Shown piece by piece: positions 17,930-26,282 of a DNA stretch of 64,000 nt. The DNA is taken from positions 1-64,000 of the forward strand of contig JBKCVA010000157.1 in NCBI GenBank assembly GCA_046318115.1. Reading direction: 5' to 3'. The position numbers and the translations under genes are program-made. This DNA is from Aquimonas sp046318115 (GTDB lineage: Bacteria; Pseudomonadota; Gammaproteobacteria; Xanthomonadales; Xanthomonadaceae). Position 1 is the first letter of the stretch. Every line of letters begins with the position of its first letter. Under the pieces are notes generated by a model. The model searched no databases and was not told the DNA's origin. It saw only the letters and a program-made list of their open reading frames with translations.

Positions 17930-19717
17930 TCAGAACATCTCTTCGCCAATCGCCATCAGACTGTCGGCGCCAGCGCGTGCGGCGCGGAAGTGGTAGGCCG
18001 TCTCCGGCAGCAGACGGCTGAAGTAGAAGCGCGCGGTGTGCAGTTTGCCTGCGTAGAAGGCATCGCCGCTGTCCTTCTTCTCCAAGGCGATCCGGGCCAT
18101 ACGTGCCCAGAAGTAGCCGTAGACCAGGTGCCCGACGATGCGCAGGTAGTGCGTCGCGGCGGCGCCGACTTCGTCAGGGTTGCTCATCGCCTTGCTGCCG
18201 AGCTCGGTCGTCAGTTGGGTCAGCTTCTGGCCAAGCTCGGCGAGCGGCGCGATGAACTCGGCCATGCCGGGGTAGGCCTGCTCGGCTTCGGCGAATTTCG
18301 CGATTAAGGCGCCGAACTTCTGCAGGCGCTTGCCGCCGTCGCCCAGCACCTTGCGGGCCAGCAGGTCCAGCGACTGGATGCCGTTGGTGCCCTCGTAAAT
18401 CATGTTGATGCGGGCATCACGCAGGTATTGGCTCATGCCCCATTCCTCGATGTAGCCATGACCACCGAACACCTGCTGGGCGAGCGTGTTGGTCTCCCAG
18501 GTGTTGTCGGTGATGAAGGCCTTGACCACCGGCGTCAGCAGAGCGACCAGATCGGCGGCCTCTTCGCGCACGGCGGCATCCGGATGCGACAGCTCGCGGT
18601 CGATCATCTGCGCGATCCAGGTCGTGAACGCACGGCCACCTTCGGTGTAGGCCTTCGCGGTCAGCAGCATGCGGCGCACGTCGGGGTGCACGATGATCGG
18701 ATCCGCGGCCTTGTCCGGACGCTTCGGGCCTATCGCCGAACGGCTCTGCAGGCGGTCACGCGCGTAGGCGACGGCGTTCTGGTACGCGGCTTCAGCCAGG
18801 CCGAGCGACTGCATCCCCACGCCCAGGCGAGCCGAGTTCATCATCACGAACATCGCGTTCAAGCCGCGGTTCGGCTCACCGATCATCCAGCCGGTGGCGT
18901 CGTCGAGGTTCATCACGCAGGTGGCGTTGCCGTGGATGCCCATCTTGTGTTCGATCGAGCCGGCCTTGATGCCGTTGCGCGCACCCAGCGAGCCATCGGC
19001 GTTCGGCACGAACTTCGGCACCAGGAACAGCGAGATGCCCTTGGTGCCGGCGGGCGCATCGGGCAGACGTGCCAGAACAAGGTGCAGGATGTTCTCGGCC
19101 ATGTCGTGCTCACCGGCCGAGATGAAGATCTTGGTGCCCGACAGACGGTAACTGCCGTCGCCGTTCGGCTCGGCGCGGGTGCGCAGAATGCCGAGGTCGG
19201 TGCCGCAGTGCGGCTCGGTCAGGCACATGGTGCCGGTCCACTCGCCGGAGACGATCTTCGGCAGGTACAGGTCCTTCTGCTCCTGGCTGCCGTGTGCCTT
19301 GATGCACTCGTAGGCCGAGTGCGAGAGGCCCGGATACATCAACCAGGCCTGGTTGGCGGAGTTGAACATCTCATAGACCGAGTTGTTCAGAACGATGGGC
19401 AGCCCTTGCCCGCCGTAGGCCGGGTCGCAGGCCAGCGAGGGCCAGCCGGCTTCGACGTATTGCTGGTAGGCCGCCTTGAAGCCGGTGGGTGTTGTGACGA
19501 CGCCATCGCCCCGGTAGGTGCAGCCTTCCCTGTCACCCCCTGCATTCAAGGGGTGGATCACGTGGGTCGCGAATTTGCCGGCCTCTTCGAGAACGGCGTT
19601 CAGCATCTCCGGATCGACGGCCTCGTAGGCGGGCAAAGCCTTCAGTTCGCCCTCGGCGTTCAAGAGTTCGAACAGCACGAAACGCATGTCACGCAGGGGA
19701 GCGGTGTAGCTGGGCAT
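17930..19717 (-). CDS. Acyl-CoA dehydrogenase (FadE-like, about 600 residues)
   Basis: A 595-residue FAD enzyme for the first step of fatty-acid beta-oxidation. Start at ATG 19717 (MPSYTAPLRDMRFVLFELL) matches the long proteobacterial subgroup. The FAD/substrate signature is CLTEPHCGTDLG (165-176) with GTKIFISAGEHD; catalytic Glu442 is in MIYEGTNGIQSLD; QVFGGHGYIEEW (415-426) is the second family signature. Residues 465-595 form the extra C-terminal domain of this subgroup. It lies alone on the minus strand, divergent from nothing close, with 253 bp before the GGDEF gene's end. A PsrA-type operator about 150 bp upstream suggests induction by long-chain fatty acids. Chain-length preference cannot be read. 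Confidence 0.93.
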   Translation of the reverse strand: MPSYTAPLRDMRFVLFELLNAEGELKALPAYEAVDPEMLNAVLEEAGKFATHVIHPLNAGGDREGCTYRGDGVVTTPTGFKAAYQQYVEAGWPSLACDPAYGGQGLPIVLNNSVYEMFNSANQAWLMYPGLSHSAYECIKAHGSQEQKDLYLPKIVSGEWTGTMCLTEPHCGTDLGILRTRAEPNGDGSYRLSGTKIFISAGEHDMAENILHLVLARLPDAPAGTKGISLFLVPKFVPNADGSLGARNGIKAGSIEHKMGIHGNATCVMNLDDATGWMIGEPNRGLNAMFVMMNSARLGVGMQSLGLAEAAYQNAVAYARDRLQSRSAIGPKRPDKAADPIIVHPDVRRMLLTAKAYTEGGRAFTTWIAQMIDRELSHPDAAVREEAADLVALLTPVVKAFITDNTWETNTLAQQVFGGHGYIEEWGMSQYLRDARINMIYEGTNGIQSLDLLARKVLGDGGKRLQKFGALIAKFAEAEQAYPGMAEFIAPLAELGQKLTQLTTELGSKAMSNPDEVGAAATHYLRIVGHLVYGYFWARMARIALEKKDSGDAFYAGKLHTARFYFSRLLPETAYHFRAARAGADSLMAIGEEMF

Positions 19718-19866
19718 CGTCTGACTCCGGCAGGCTTTGGGGAGACGACCGCCGGCTGACAAGCCATACGCGGCCGTATGTTTTCGCCGCGGAGTATGCA
19801 GGAGACACGCCTGAATGTCAGCGCGCAAAGCGTGAAACCCTTTGGAAATCAGAAGTTTCGAAGGGT

Positions 19867-19880
19867 GAAACAGGCGTTTG
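19867..19880 (-). promoter_or_regulatory. PsrA-like operator upstream of the acyl-CoA dehydrogenase gene
   Basis: GAAAC-AGGC-GTTTG matches the Pseudomonas PsrA consensus (G/C)AAAC-N2-4-GTTT(G/C) exactly, and overlaps a second inverted repeat GTTTC-N7-GAAAC just before it (19855-19871). PsrA is a TetR-family fatty-acid-responsive repressor of beta-oxidation genes. A further dyad, CATACG-N4-CGTATG, lies at 19765-19780 nearer the gene. Regulator identity is inferred. Confidence 0.55.
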
Positions 19881-19970
19881 AATGGCGCAGGAGTCAAAGT
19901 CCACGCGCGCTGGCACACGAGGCCCGTCGCCAGACTCTTTGGCGAGTCGCGCAGTGCGCGAGGCCCTGCT

Positions 19971-20867
19971 TCAGGGTTCCACGCACACCCGGTTGCGCCC
20001 CTCGTCCTTCGCCCGATAGAGCGCAGCGTCGGCTGCGCGCATGAGGCGCGAACGGTCACCGCGATCCGGCCTGAGTTCGGCAATGCCGATGCTCACCGTG
20101 ATGTGCTGGGCCTCACCGCCCGGGTGGAAGAGGGTGCCGGCCACCGCGCCACGGAACTGCTCGGCAAACTCCTCCGCGCCGGCGATTGCGGTTTCCGGCA
20201 GCAGCACCGCGAATTCTTCGCCTCCGATGCGGGCAGCAAGATCCTCTCGCCGCACCTGCGTCCGGAGAATCGAGGACATCTGCTTCAGCACGCCATCGCC
20301 AGCGATGTGACCGTAGCGGTCGTTGACCGGCTTGAAGAGGTCGACATCGATGATGCAAAGACTCAGGGGACGACCATGCCGCAAAGCGCGCGCAATCTCG
20401 ATATCCACCTGTTCCGCGAAGTGCCGGCGGTTGTACAGATCCGTCAGGGGATCGTGCGTGGCGAGCTGGTAGACCTCTTCGTGATAGCGGGCCTCCAGGC
20501 TTGCATGGCTGATGAACTTCAGCAGGATCTCACCGACCGTGATGTGGTCGCCGTCGACGAGTATGGCTTCGGCGCAGGGCTGGTCGTTGACGCGGGTCTG
20601 GTTGGTCGCGCCAAGGTCACGAAGTCGATAACTGTCGCCCTCGCGCCAGACTTCGCAGTGACGACGCGACACGCTTGGGTGCGGAATATGCAGCCTGGCT
20701 TCGGGGGCGCGCCCGACGAGCACCGGATCGACTTCCACGTCGACGCGCTTGCCAAGGCCTTCGCCATGGATCACCACGAGGCAGGCGGCGCGCTGATGCG
20801 ACGGAGCGACCGGGCCCGGGCTCAGCACAGTCCGCTGCGTGGTGGGATTGTCGAAGGACGGGGGCAT
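19971..20867 (-). CDS. Diguanylate cyclase with N-terminal FHA domain
   Basis: A 298-residue soluble protein. Residues about 25-115 are a forkhead-associated (phosphothreonine-binding) domain: LVGRAPEARLHIPHPSVSRRHCEV and LGATNQTRVN give the GR-S-x-x-H-N set. Residues 135-298 are a GGDEF domain (THDPLTDLYNRRHF, DVDLFKPVNDRYGH, active site RIGGEEFAVLLPE). RRED five residues before GGEEF is a complete product-inhibition I-site. It should make cyclic di-GMP, probably controlled by phospho-threonine signalling. Start at ATG 20867 (MPPSFDNP) is preferred over longer in-frame forms whose sequence looks non-coding. Divergent from serC. Confidence 0.88.
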   Translation of the reverse strand: MPPSFDNPTTQRTVLSPGPVAPSHQRAACLVVIHGEGLGKRVDVEVDPVLVGRAPEARLHIPHPSVSRRHCEVWREGDSYRLRDLGATNQTRVNDQPCAEAILVDGDHITVGEILLKFISHASLEARYHEEVYQLATHDPLTDLYNRRHFAEQVDIEIARALRHGRPLSLCIIDVDLFKPVNDRYGHIAGDGVLKQMSSILRTQVRREDLAARIGGEEFAVLLPETAIAGAEEFAEQFRGAVAGTLFHPGGEAQHITVSIGIAELRPDRGDRSRLMRAADAALYRAKDEGRNRVCVEP

Positions 20868-21109
20868 GGGGCCGGCGGATCCGGGGAGGAATCCGCAGCA
20901 GGGTAGCACCGCCCCCGGGGGCTCGAAAATCTGCGACGACGGGCTGCCCGAGGTGTTCCGCGAAGCGATGCAATGCGCCCGGTCGGAGCTTTCGGGCTCG
21001 CTCGAACGAAGACTTCGCACATGCGGATGACCGGTCTTTCGTGCTGCAGGGCAGCATGCTAGCCTCGGGCGGATTCACGGTTTCTTCCCACTCTGCGGAG
21101 CCCCCGAGC

Positions 21110-22195
21110 ATGTCGCGTACCTTCAACTTCAGCGCCGGCCCCGCCGCGCTGCCCGAACCCGTGCTGCGCCAAGCGCAGGAGGAACTGCTGGAGTGGGGCG
21201 GCGAGCGCGCCTCGGTGATGGAGGTCAGCCACCGCGGCGCGGCCTTCGTGGCGGCTGCGGAAGAGGCCGAGCGCGACCTGCGCGAGCTGCTGGCGGTGCC
21301 GGCGAATTACAAGGTGCTGTTCCTGCAGGGTGGTGCCACCCAGCACTTCGCCCAGATCCCGATGAACATCGCCTCACCCGAGCGCAGCGCGGACTACATC
21401 GTCACCGGCGCCTGGGGCCAGAAGGCCGTCTCCGAGGGCAAGCCCTATGTGAGGACCCGTGTGGCCGCCAGTTCGGAAGCCGGCAACTTCACCGCGATCC
21501 CGGCGCGCAGCGAGTGGCAGCTCGGCGACGAAGCCGCCTACGTGCACTACACCCCCAACGAGACCATCCACGGCGTCGAATTCCACGAGACGCCGGACAC
21601 CGGCGGCGTGCCACTGGTGGGCGACTTCAGTTCGACGATTCTTTCGCGGCCGATCGACATCGCGCGCCACGGCATCGTCTATGCCGGCGCGCAGAAGAAC
21701 ATCGGGCCTTCGGGCCTGGTCGTGCTGATCGTGCGCGAGGACCTGATCCCGTCGCCGCCTTCGAACATCGCCAAGGTGTTGAGCTACGCCGCCCAAGCCA
21801 AGGACGGCAGCATGCTCAACACTCCGCCGACCTTCTCCTGGTATCTCGCTGGCCTTGTTTTCAAGTGGCTGAAGCAGCAGGGTGGCCTCTCCGCCATGGC
21901 CGAGCGCAACCGCGCCAAGGCCGAGCTGTTGTACCGCGCCATTGACGGCTCGAACGGCTACTACCGCAACCCGGTTGAGGTGTCCGCGCGTTCGTGGATG
22001 AACGTGCCTTTCACCCTGCACGACGAAGCGCTCGACAAGCCCTTCCTGAAAGAGGCCGAAGCGGCTGGCTTGCTGGCGCTGAAGGGCCATCGCGCGGTTG
22101 GCGGCATGCGCGCCTCGATCTACAACGCGATGCCGATCGAGGGCGTACAGGCCCTGGTCGACTTCATGGCCGACTTCGCCAAGCGCCACGGCTGA
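21110..22195 (+). CDS. serC: Phosphoserine aminotransferase
   Basis: A 361-residue class V aminotransferase that converts 3-phosphohydroxypyruvate and glutamate to O-phosphoserine, and also acts in pyridoxal phosphate synthesis. Begins MSRTFNFSAGPAALP, the standard SerC start. The pyridoxal phosphate lysine is Lys196 in AGAQKNIGPSG; FLQGGATQHF and YVHYTPNETIHGVEF are family motifs. First gene of a co-directional run serC-serA-pheA-aroA. The start at ATG 21110 is fixed by the conserved FSAGPA motif at residues 7-12. Confidence 0.96.
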   Translation: MSRTFNFSAGPAALPEPVLRQAQEELLEWGGERASVMEVSHRGAAFVAAAEEAERDLRELLAVPANYKVLFLQGGATQHFAQIPMNIASPERSADYIVTGAWGQKAVSEGKPYVRTRVAASSEAGNFTAIPARSEWQLGDEAAYVHYTPNETIHGVEFHETPDTGGVPLVGDFSSTILSRPIDIARHGIVYAGAQKNIGPSGLVVLIVREDLIPSPPSNIAKVLSYAAQAKDGSMLNTPPTFSWYLAGLVFKWLKQQGGLSAMAERNRAKAELLYRAIDGSNGYYRNPVEVSARSWMNVPFTLHDEALDKPFLKEAEAAGLLALKGHRAVGGMRASIYNAMPIEGVQALVDFMADFAKRHG

Positions 22196-22208
22196 GGTCG
22201 TCCAGGCG

Positions 22209-22231
22209 GCACGCGGCCCCGGGCCGCGTGC
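22209..22231. other. 23-nt near-perfect palindrome between serC and serA
   Basis: Eleven-bp arms of pure GC character around a single central base, 13 bp after the serC stop. Could act as a transcript 3' stabiliser or partial terminator within the operon; it has no U-run. Function not known. Confidence 0.4.
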
Positions 22232-22376
22232 ACGCTGGAGCCGGACGCCGCGCGCCGATGCCCGATGGCCTGCGCGGCGGCTCGTTCCGAAATCTCCTTT
22301 GCCGGCCGCGCGCAGCGTGGACCACGCTGCGCGGGTCGAGACTCACCGTCTTTCTCCTGCCAGGCTGTCCCCGCCC

Positions 22377-23537
22377 ATGTTCAAGATCCAGACCCTCAAC
22401 AACATCAGCCGTATCGGCCTCGACCGCCTGCCGGCCGACCGCTACGAAGTCGCCACCGACATGGCCCAGCCCGATGCGGTGCTGGTGCGTTCGGCCGACA
22501 TGCACAAGCTCGACATCCCGACTTCGGTCAAGGCCATCGGCCGTGCCGGTGCGGGTACCAACAACATCCCCGTGGCCGCGATGAGCGAGCGCGGCGTACC
22601 AGTGTTCAATGCCCCGGGCGCCAATGCCAATGCGGTGAAGGAGCTGGTTATCGCCGGCATGCTGCTGGCCGCGCGCAACATCAGCGAGGCGCTGGGCTTT
22701 GTCGCCAAGCTGCGCGAGCACGCCGATCCGCATCACGCCATCGAGGCCGAGAAGAAGCGTTTCGCCGGATTCGAACTGGCCGGCAAGACCCTGGGTGTGA
22801 TCGGTCTCGGTGCGATCGGCGTCAAGGTGGCGAATGCCGCGCGTGCGCTCGGGATGCGCGTGGTGGGCTTCGACCCCCACATGACCATCGACGGCGCTTG
22901 GCAGCTGTCCTCCGACGTGGTCAAGGCCGGCAGCCTGAACGAGCTGTTCGCAGCCTCGGACTTCATCAGCTTCCATGTGCCGCTGAATGACGCCACCCGC
23001 GGCATTTTCGGTGCCTCTGCGCTGGAGGCCGCCCGCCGCGGCGTGGTGCTGCTGAATTTCGCCCGCGAGGGCATCGTCGATCCGCAGGCCTTGCGCCAAG
23101 GCCTGGAGAGCGGCGTGATCGGCCACTACGTCAGCGATTTTCCGAGCGTCGATCTGGTTGGGAATGCGCGCGTCATTGCACTGCCGCACCTGGGTGCCTC
23201 CACCGCCGAGGCCGAGGAGAACTGTGCGGTGATGGTCGCCGACCAGATCCGCGACTACCTCGAGAATGGCAACGTGCAGAACTCGGTCAACTTCCCCACC
23301 ACGCGCATGGCCCGCGAGGGCAAGGCGCGACTGTGCATCGCCAATCGCAACCGGCCGAACATGATCGGCCAGCTCTCGCATCTGCTCGGCGAGGCCGGCT
23401 TCAACATCGCGCAGATGCTCAACGCTTCGCGCGGCGAGCTGGCCTACACCTTGCTCGACGTCGACTCGCCGGTCGATGCCGCGGTGGTGGCGAAGATCGC
23501 CCAGGTCGACGGCATCCTGTCGGTGCGGGTGGTCTGA
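22377..23537 (+). CDS. serA: D-3-phosphoglycerate dehydrogenase (short ACT form)
   Basis: A 386-residue dehydrogenase of the serine pathway. NAD-binding core: GLGAIGVKVANAARALGM; substrate/catalytic region: GRAGAGTNNIPV, FAREGIVD (Arg), and HLGASTAEAEENCAVM with the catalytic His. The C-terminal 75 residues form an ACT domain (NRPNMIGQLSHLLGEAGFNIAQMLNASRG), the usual site of feedback control by serine. It lacks the intervening domain of long SerA enzymes. ATG 22377 is preferred (MFKIQTLNNISRIGLDRLP); 181 bp separate it from serC. Its stop overlaps the pheA start (TGATG). Confidence 0.95.
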   Translation: MFKIQTLNNISRIGLDRLPADRYEVATDMAQPDAVLVRSADMHKLDIPTSVKAIGRAGAGTNNIPVAAMSERGVPVFNAPGANANAVKELVIAGMLLAARNISEALGFVAKLREHADPHHAIEAEKKRFAGFELAGKTLGVIGLGAIGVKVANAARALGMRVVGFDPHMTIDGAWQLSSDVVKAGSLNELFAASDFISFHVPLNDATRGIFGASALEAARRGVVLLNFAREGIVDPQALRQGLESGVIGHYVSDFPSVDLVGNARVIALPHLGASTAEAEENCAVMVADQIRDYLENGNVQNSVNFPTTRMAREGKARLCIANRNRPNMIGQLSHLLGEAGFNIAQMLNASRGELAYTLLDVDSPVDAAVVAKIAQVDGILSVRVV

Positions 23538-24739
23538 TGGCCACGCGCAGGCAGGCGGGGCAGGGAGGCAAGCCGCCTGCCGCGCCCGAGAAGTCACAGG
23601 CCAGAGGCAAGTCAGCTGCCAAGCGAGCAGCCAGGGTCGAACTCCCCGAGTCGACAGCACTGCCGCCCGCGCTGGCGCAGGCACGCGAGCGCATCGACAG
23701 CATCGACCAGAGCATCCAGAACCTGATCGCCGAGCGCGCGCAGTGGGCGCAGCAGGTCGGCCGGGCCAAAGGGCCGCTGAAGGCCGCGGTCGACTACTAC
23801 CGCCCCGAGCGTGAGGCGCAGGTGCTGCGCAAGGTGGTCGACCGCAACGACGGCCCGCTGCATGACGAAACCCTGGTGCGCCTGTTCCGCGAGATCATGT
23901 CGGCCTGCCTCGCCCAGCAGGAGCCTTTGCGGATCGGCTTCCTCGGCCCTGAGGGCACCTTCAGCCAGCAGGCCGTGCACAAGCATTTCGGGCACTCGGC
24001 TCACGGTATGCCGCTCTCCAGTATCGAAGAGGTGTTCCAGGAGGTCGAGGCCAAGAACGCCGACTTCGGCGTGGTGCCCGTAGAGAACTCCGGCCAAGGC
24101 ACCATCCAGTCGACCCTGGACATGTTCCTGACTTCCAAGCTGAAGATCTGCGGCGAGGTCGAGCTGCGGGTGCACCAGTACCTGTTGAACCGCTCGGGAC
24201 GTATCGAGGACATCGAACGCATCTACTCGCATCCGCAGTCGCTGGGCCAGTGCAAGACCTGGCTGCGCCAGTACCTGCCAAAGGTCGAGAAGCTGCCCGT
24301 CGTCAGTAATGCCGAAGCCGCGCGGCGTGCGCGCACGGCCGATGATGCCGCAGCGATCGCCGGTGAGTCGGCGGCGCATGTGTATGGGCTGAAGGTCGTC
24401 GCCGGTCCGATCGAGGACCGCCCCGACAACACCACGCGTTTCCTGGTCATTGGCCGTGAGCTGTTTCCGCCTTCCGGCCACGACCGCACCTCGCTGCTCG
24501 TGTTCGTGCGCGACCAGCCCGGCGCGCTCTACAACGTGCTGCGTCCCCTGGCCGAGCATGGTGTCAGCATGAACCGCATCGAGTCGCGGCCCTCGCACGA
24601 GGGCAAATGGCAGTACGCCTTCTTCATCGACATCGCGGGTCACGTCGACGACCAACCCGTGCGTGCCGCGCTGTCGGAGCTGGGCGAATTCGCTTCGCAG
24701 GTGCGCATCCTTGGCAGCTATCCGGTGGCGGTGCTGTGA
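23537..24739 (+). CDS. pheA: Bifunctional chorismate mutase / prephenate dehydratase (P-protein)
   Basis: A 400-residue enzyme that makes phenylpyruvate from chorismate. Residues 1-45 are a basic, disordered leader; 45-130 an AroQ chorismate mutase helix bundle (RIDSIDQSIQNLIAERAQWAQ); 133-315 the prephenate dehydratase (GPEGTFSQQA, VVPVENSGQG, DNTTRFLVIG with the catalytic Thr-Arg-Phe); 320-400 the ACT domain with the phenylalanine-binding ESRP motif (NRIESRPSHEG). Starts within the serA stop codon and ends overlapping the aroA start by 4 bp. The leader is longer than usual for P-proteins; a later start is possible but would break the coupled overlap. Confidence 0.95.
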   Translation: MATRRQAGQGGKPPAAPEKSQARGKSAAKRAARVELPESTALPPALAQARERIDSIDQSIQNLIAERAQWAQQVGRAKGPLKAAVDYYRPEREAQVLRKVVDRNDGPLHDETLVRLFREIMSACLAQQEPLRIGFLGPEGTFSQQAVHKHFGHSAHGMPLSSIEEVFQEVEAKNADFGVVPVENSGQGTIQSTLDMFLTSKLKICGEVELRVHQYLLNRSGRIEDIERIYSHPQSLGQCKTWLRQYLPKVEKLPVVSNAEAARRARTADDAAAIAGESAAHVYGLKVVAGPIEDRPDNTTRFLVIGRELFPPSGHDRTSLLVFVRDQPGALYNVLRPLAEHGVSMNRIESRPSHEGKWQYAFFIDIAGHVDDQPVRAALSELGEFASQVRILGSYPVAVL

Positions 24740-26058
24740 GCGGGGCAGGGGGGGTGTACCGCGCGTCGCGTGCGCCACGCGGGCTGACTGGGCGCATTCG
24801 CGTACCCGGCGACAAGTCGGTGAGCCATCGCGCCGTGATGCTGGCCTCGCTGGCGGAAGGCGTCAGCCACATCAGCGGCTTTCTGGAAGGTGAGGACACC
24901 CGTGCCACCGCCCGCGCTTTCGCGCAGATGGGTGTGCGCATCGAGTCGCCTCAAGCTAGCGCGCGCGTTGTGCATGGCGTTGGGCTGCACGGGCTCTCGG
25001 CACCGGCCTCTGCCATCGACTGCGGCAATGCCGGCACCGGCATGCGCCTGCTCGCCGGCCTGATGGCGGGCCAGCGCTTCGACAGCGAGCTCGTCGGCGA
25101 CGAATCCCTGAGCCGGCGTCCGATGAACCGCGTGGTGCTGCCGCTGCGGCAGATGGGTGCGGTCATCGACACGGCTGCGGAGGGTCGCCCGCCGATGCGC
25201 ATCCACGGCGGCAAGTCACTGCAAGGTATCCGCTATGAGCTTCCGGTCGCCAGCGCGCAGGTCAAGTCGGCCCTGCTGCTGGCCGGCCTGTATGCGCAGG
25301 GCGAGACCGAGACCATCGAGCCGCACCCGACCCGTGATTACACCGAGCGCATGCTGGGCGCGTTTGGCGTCGACATCGACTTTGCCCCCGGCCGGGCACG
25401 ACTGCGTGGCGGTCAGCCTTTGCGTGCGACGGAAGTGCAGGTGCCGGCGGACTTCTCTTCGGCTGCCTTTTTCCTTGTCGCGGCCAGCCTGATCCCCGGC
25501 TCGGACCTCCTGATCGAACAGGTCGGCATCAATTCCCGCCGCACAGGCCTGCTGGAGGCGCTGCGCCTGATGGGCGCCGACATCACGCTGGAGAACCGCA
25601 GCCAGCACGGCGGGGAGCCGGTCGCTGACTTGCGCGTGCGCCATGCCCGTCTGCGCGGTGCGGTGATTCCTGAACACGTCGTGCCGGACATGATCGACGA
25701 GTTCCCGGCCCTGTTCATCGCCGCTGCCTGCGCGGAAGGCATGACCACGGTCAACGGTGCGGCCGAGCTGCGGGTCAAGGAATCCGACCGCATCCGCAGC
25801 ATGGCCGAGGGCCTGCTGGCGCTGGGCGCGCGCATCGAGGAGCGTCCGGACGGCGCGATCATCGAAGGCGGTGCGCTGCACGGCGGAACCGTCCACGCCC
25901 GCGGCGACCACCGCATCGCCATGAGCTTCGCGATCGCCGGCCAGCTCAGTACGGGCGAGGTGCGCATCGAGGACTGCGCCAACGTGGCGACCTCGTTCCC
26001 GGGCTTCGTGGAGCTCGCGAAGGGGTGTGGCTTCGCGCTCGAAGAACGGGCGAATTGA
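24736..26058 (+). CDS. aroA: 3-phosphoshikimate 1-carboxyvinyltransferase (EPSP synthase)
   Basis: A 440-residue enzyme of the shikimate pathway, started at GTG 24736 because of the 4-bp GTGA overlap with pheA. Motifs: GDKSVSHRAVM (residues about 25-35), CGNAGTGMRLL, RRPMNRV, SAQVKSALLLAG, catalytic Asp in PDMIDEFP, RVKESDRIRSM and DHRIAMSFAIAG. The GDKS, SAQVK and RPMNR combination is that of class II enzymes, though the fourth class II motif (NxTR) is altered to NSRR. It ends 62 bp before a structured RNA region and a reverse transcriptase gene that interrupt the usual aroA-cmk neighbourhood. Confidence 0.95.
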   Translation: MSGAGGVYRASRAPRGLTGRIRVPGDKSVSHRAVMLASLAEGVSHISGFLEGEDTRATARAFAQMGVRIESPQASARVVHGVGLHGLSAPASAIDCGNAGTGMRLLAGLMAGQRFDSELVGDESLSRRPMNRVVLPLRQMGAVIDTAAEGRPPMRIHGGKSLQGIRYELPVASAQVKSALLLAGLYAQGETETIEPHPTRDYTERMLGAFGVDIDFAPGRARLRGGQPLRATEVQVPADFSSAAFFLVAASLIPGSDLLIEQVGINSRRTGLLEALRLMGADITLENRSQHGGEPVADLRVRHARLRGAVIPEHVVPDMIDEFPALFIAAACAEGMTTVNGAAELRVKESDRIRSMAEGLLALGARIEERPDGAIIEGGALHGGTVHARGDHRIAMSFAIAGQLSTGEVRIEDCANVATSFPGFVELAKGCGFALEERAN

Positions 26059-26120
26059 TCGGGCCCGGTGACGCCCTCAATTGACGATCGTCCCGCCTCG
26101 CGTCAAGGTTCTGCCCGGCG

Positions 26121-26282
26121 ACTCACGCCGAGCAGAAGCACCCCCAGTGTCAGCTTCGCTGGCTGGATGTGCCGCTGCGGGGCTTCCCCGCAGCGCGGTT
26201 CCACAGTTTCTCACCGCACGGCAGCGACGCCCTTGCGGCCCGCCGCAAACCAGTCGCTGCGCATACCGAGGTCGGCGTGAGT
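26121..26282 (+). ncRNA. Candidate retron msr-msd RNA
   Basis: The ends of this 162-nt stretch pair: 26121-26131 with 26272-26282, 11 perfect base pairs (a1/a2). A1 is followed at once by GC, so A26131-G26132-C26133 forms the AGC in which retron RTs prime from the guanosine 2'-OH. Then come hairpins at 26144-26166 (4+4 bp) and 26173-26195 (10 bp with a 3-nt CTT loop), as in an msr, then a larger nested hairpin at 26221-26260 (outer arm 8 bp, inner arm 6 bp, 4-nt loop), as in an msd. A2 overlaps the RT start codon, so folding could limit RT translation. An alternative hairpin at 26109-26137 competes with a1. Boundaries are predicted by eye. Confidence 0.6.
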
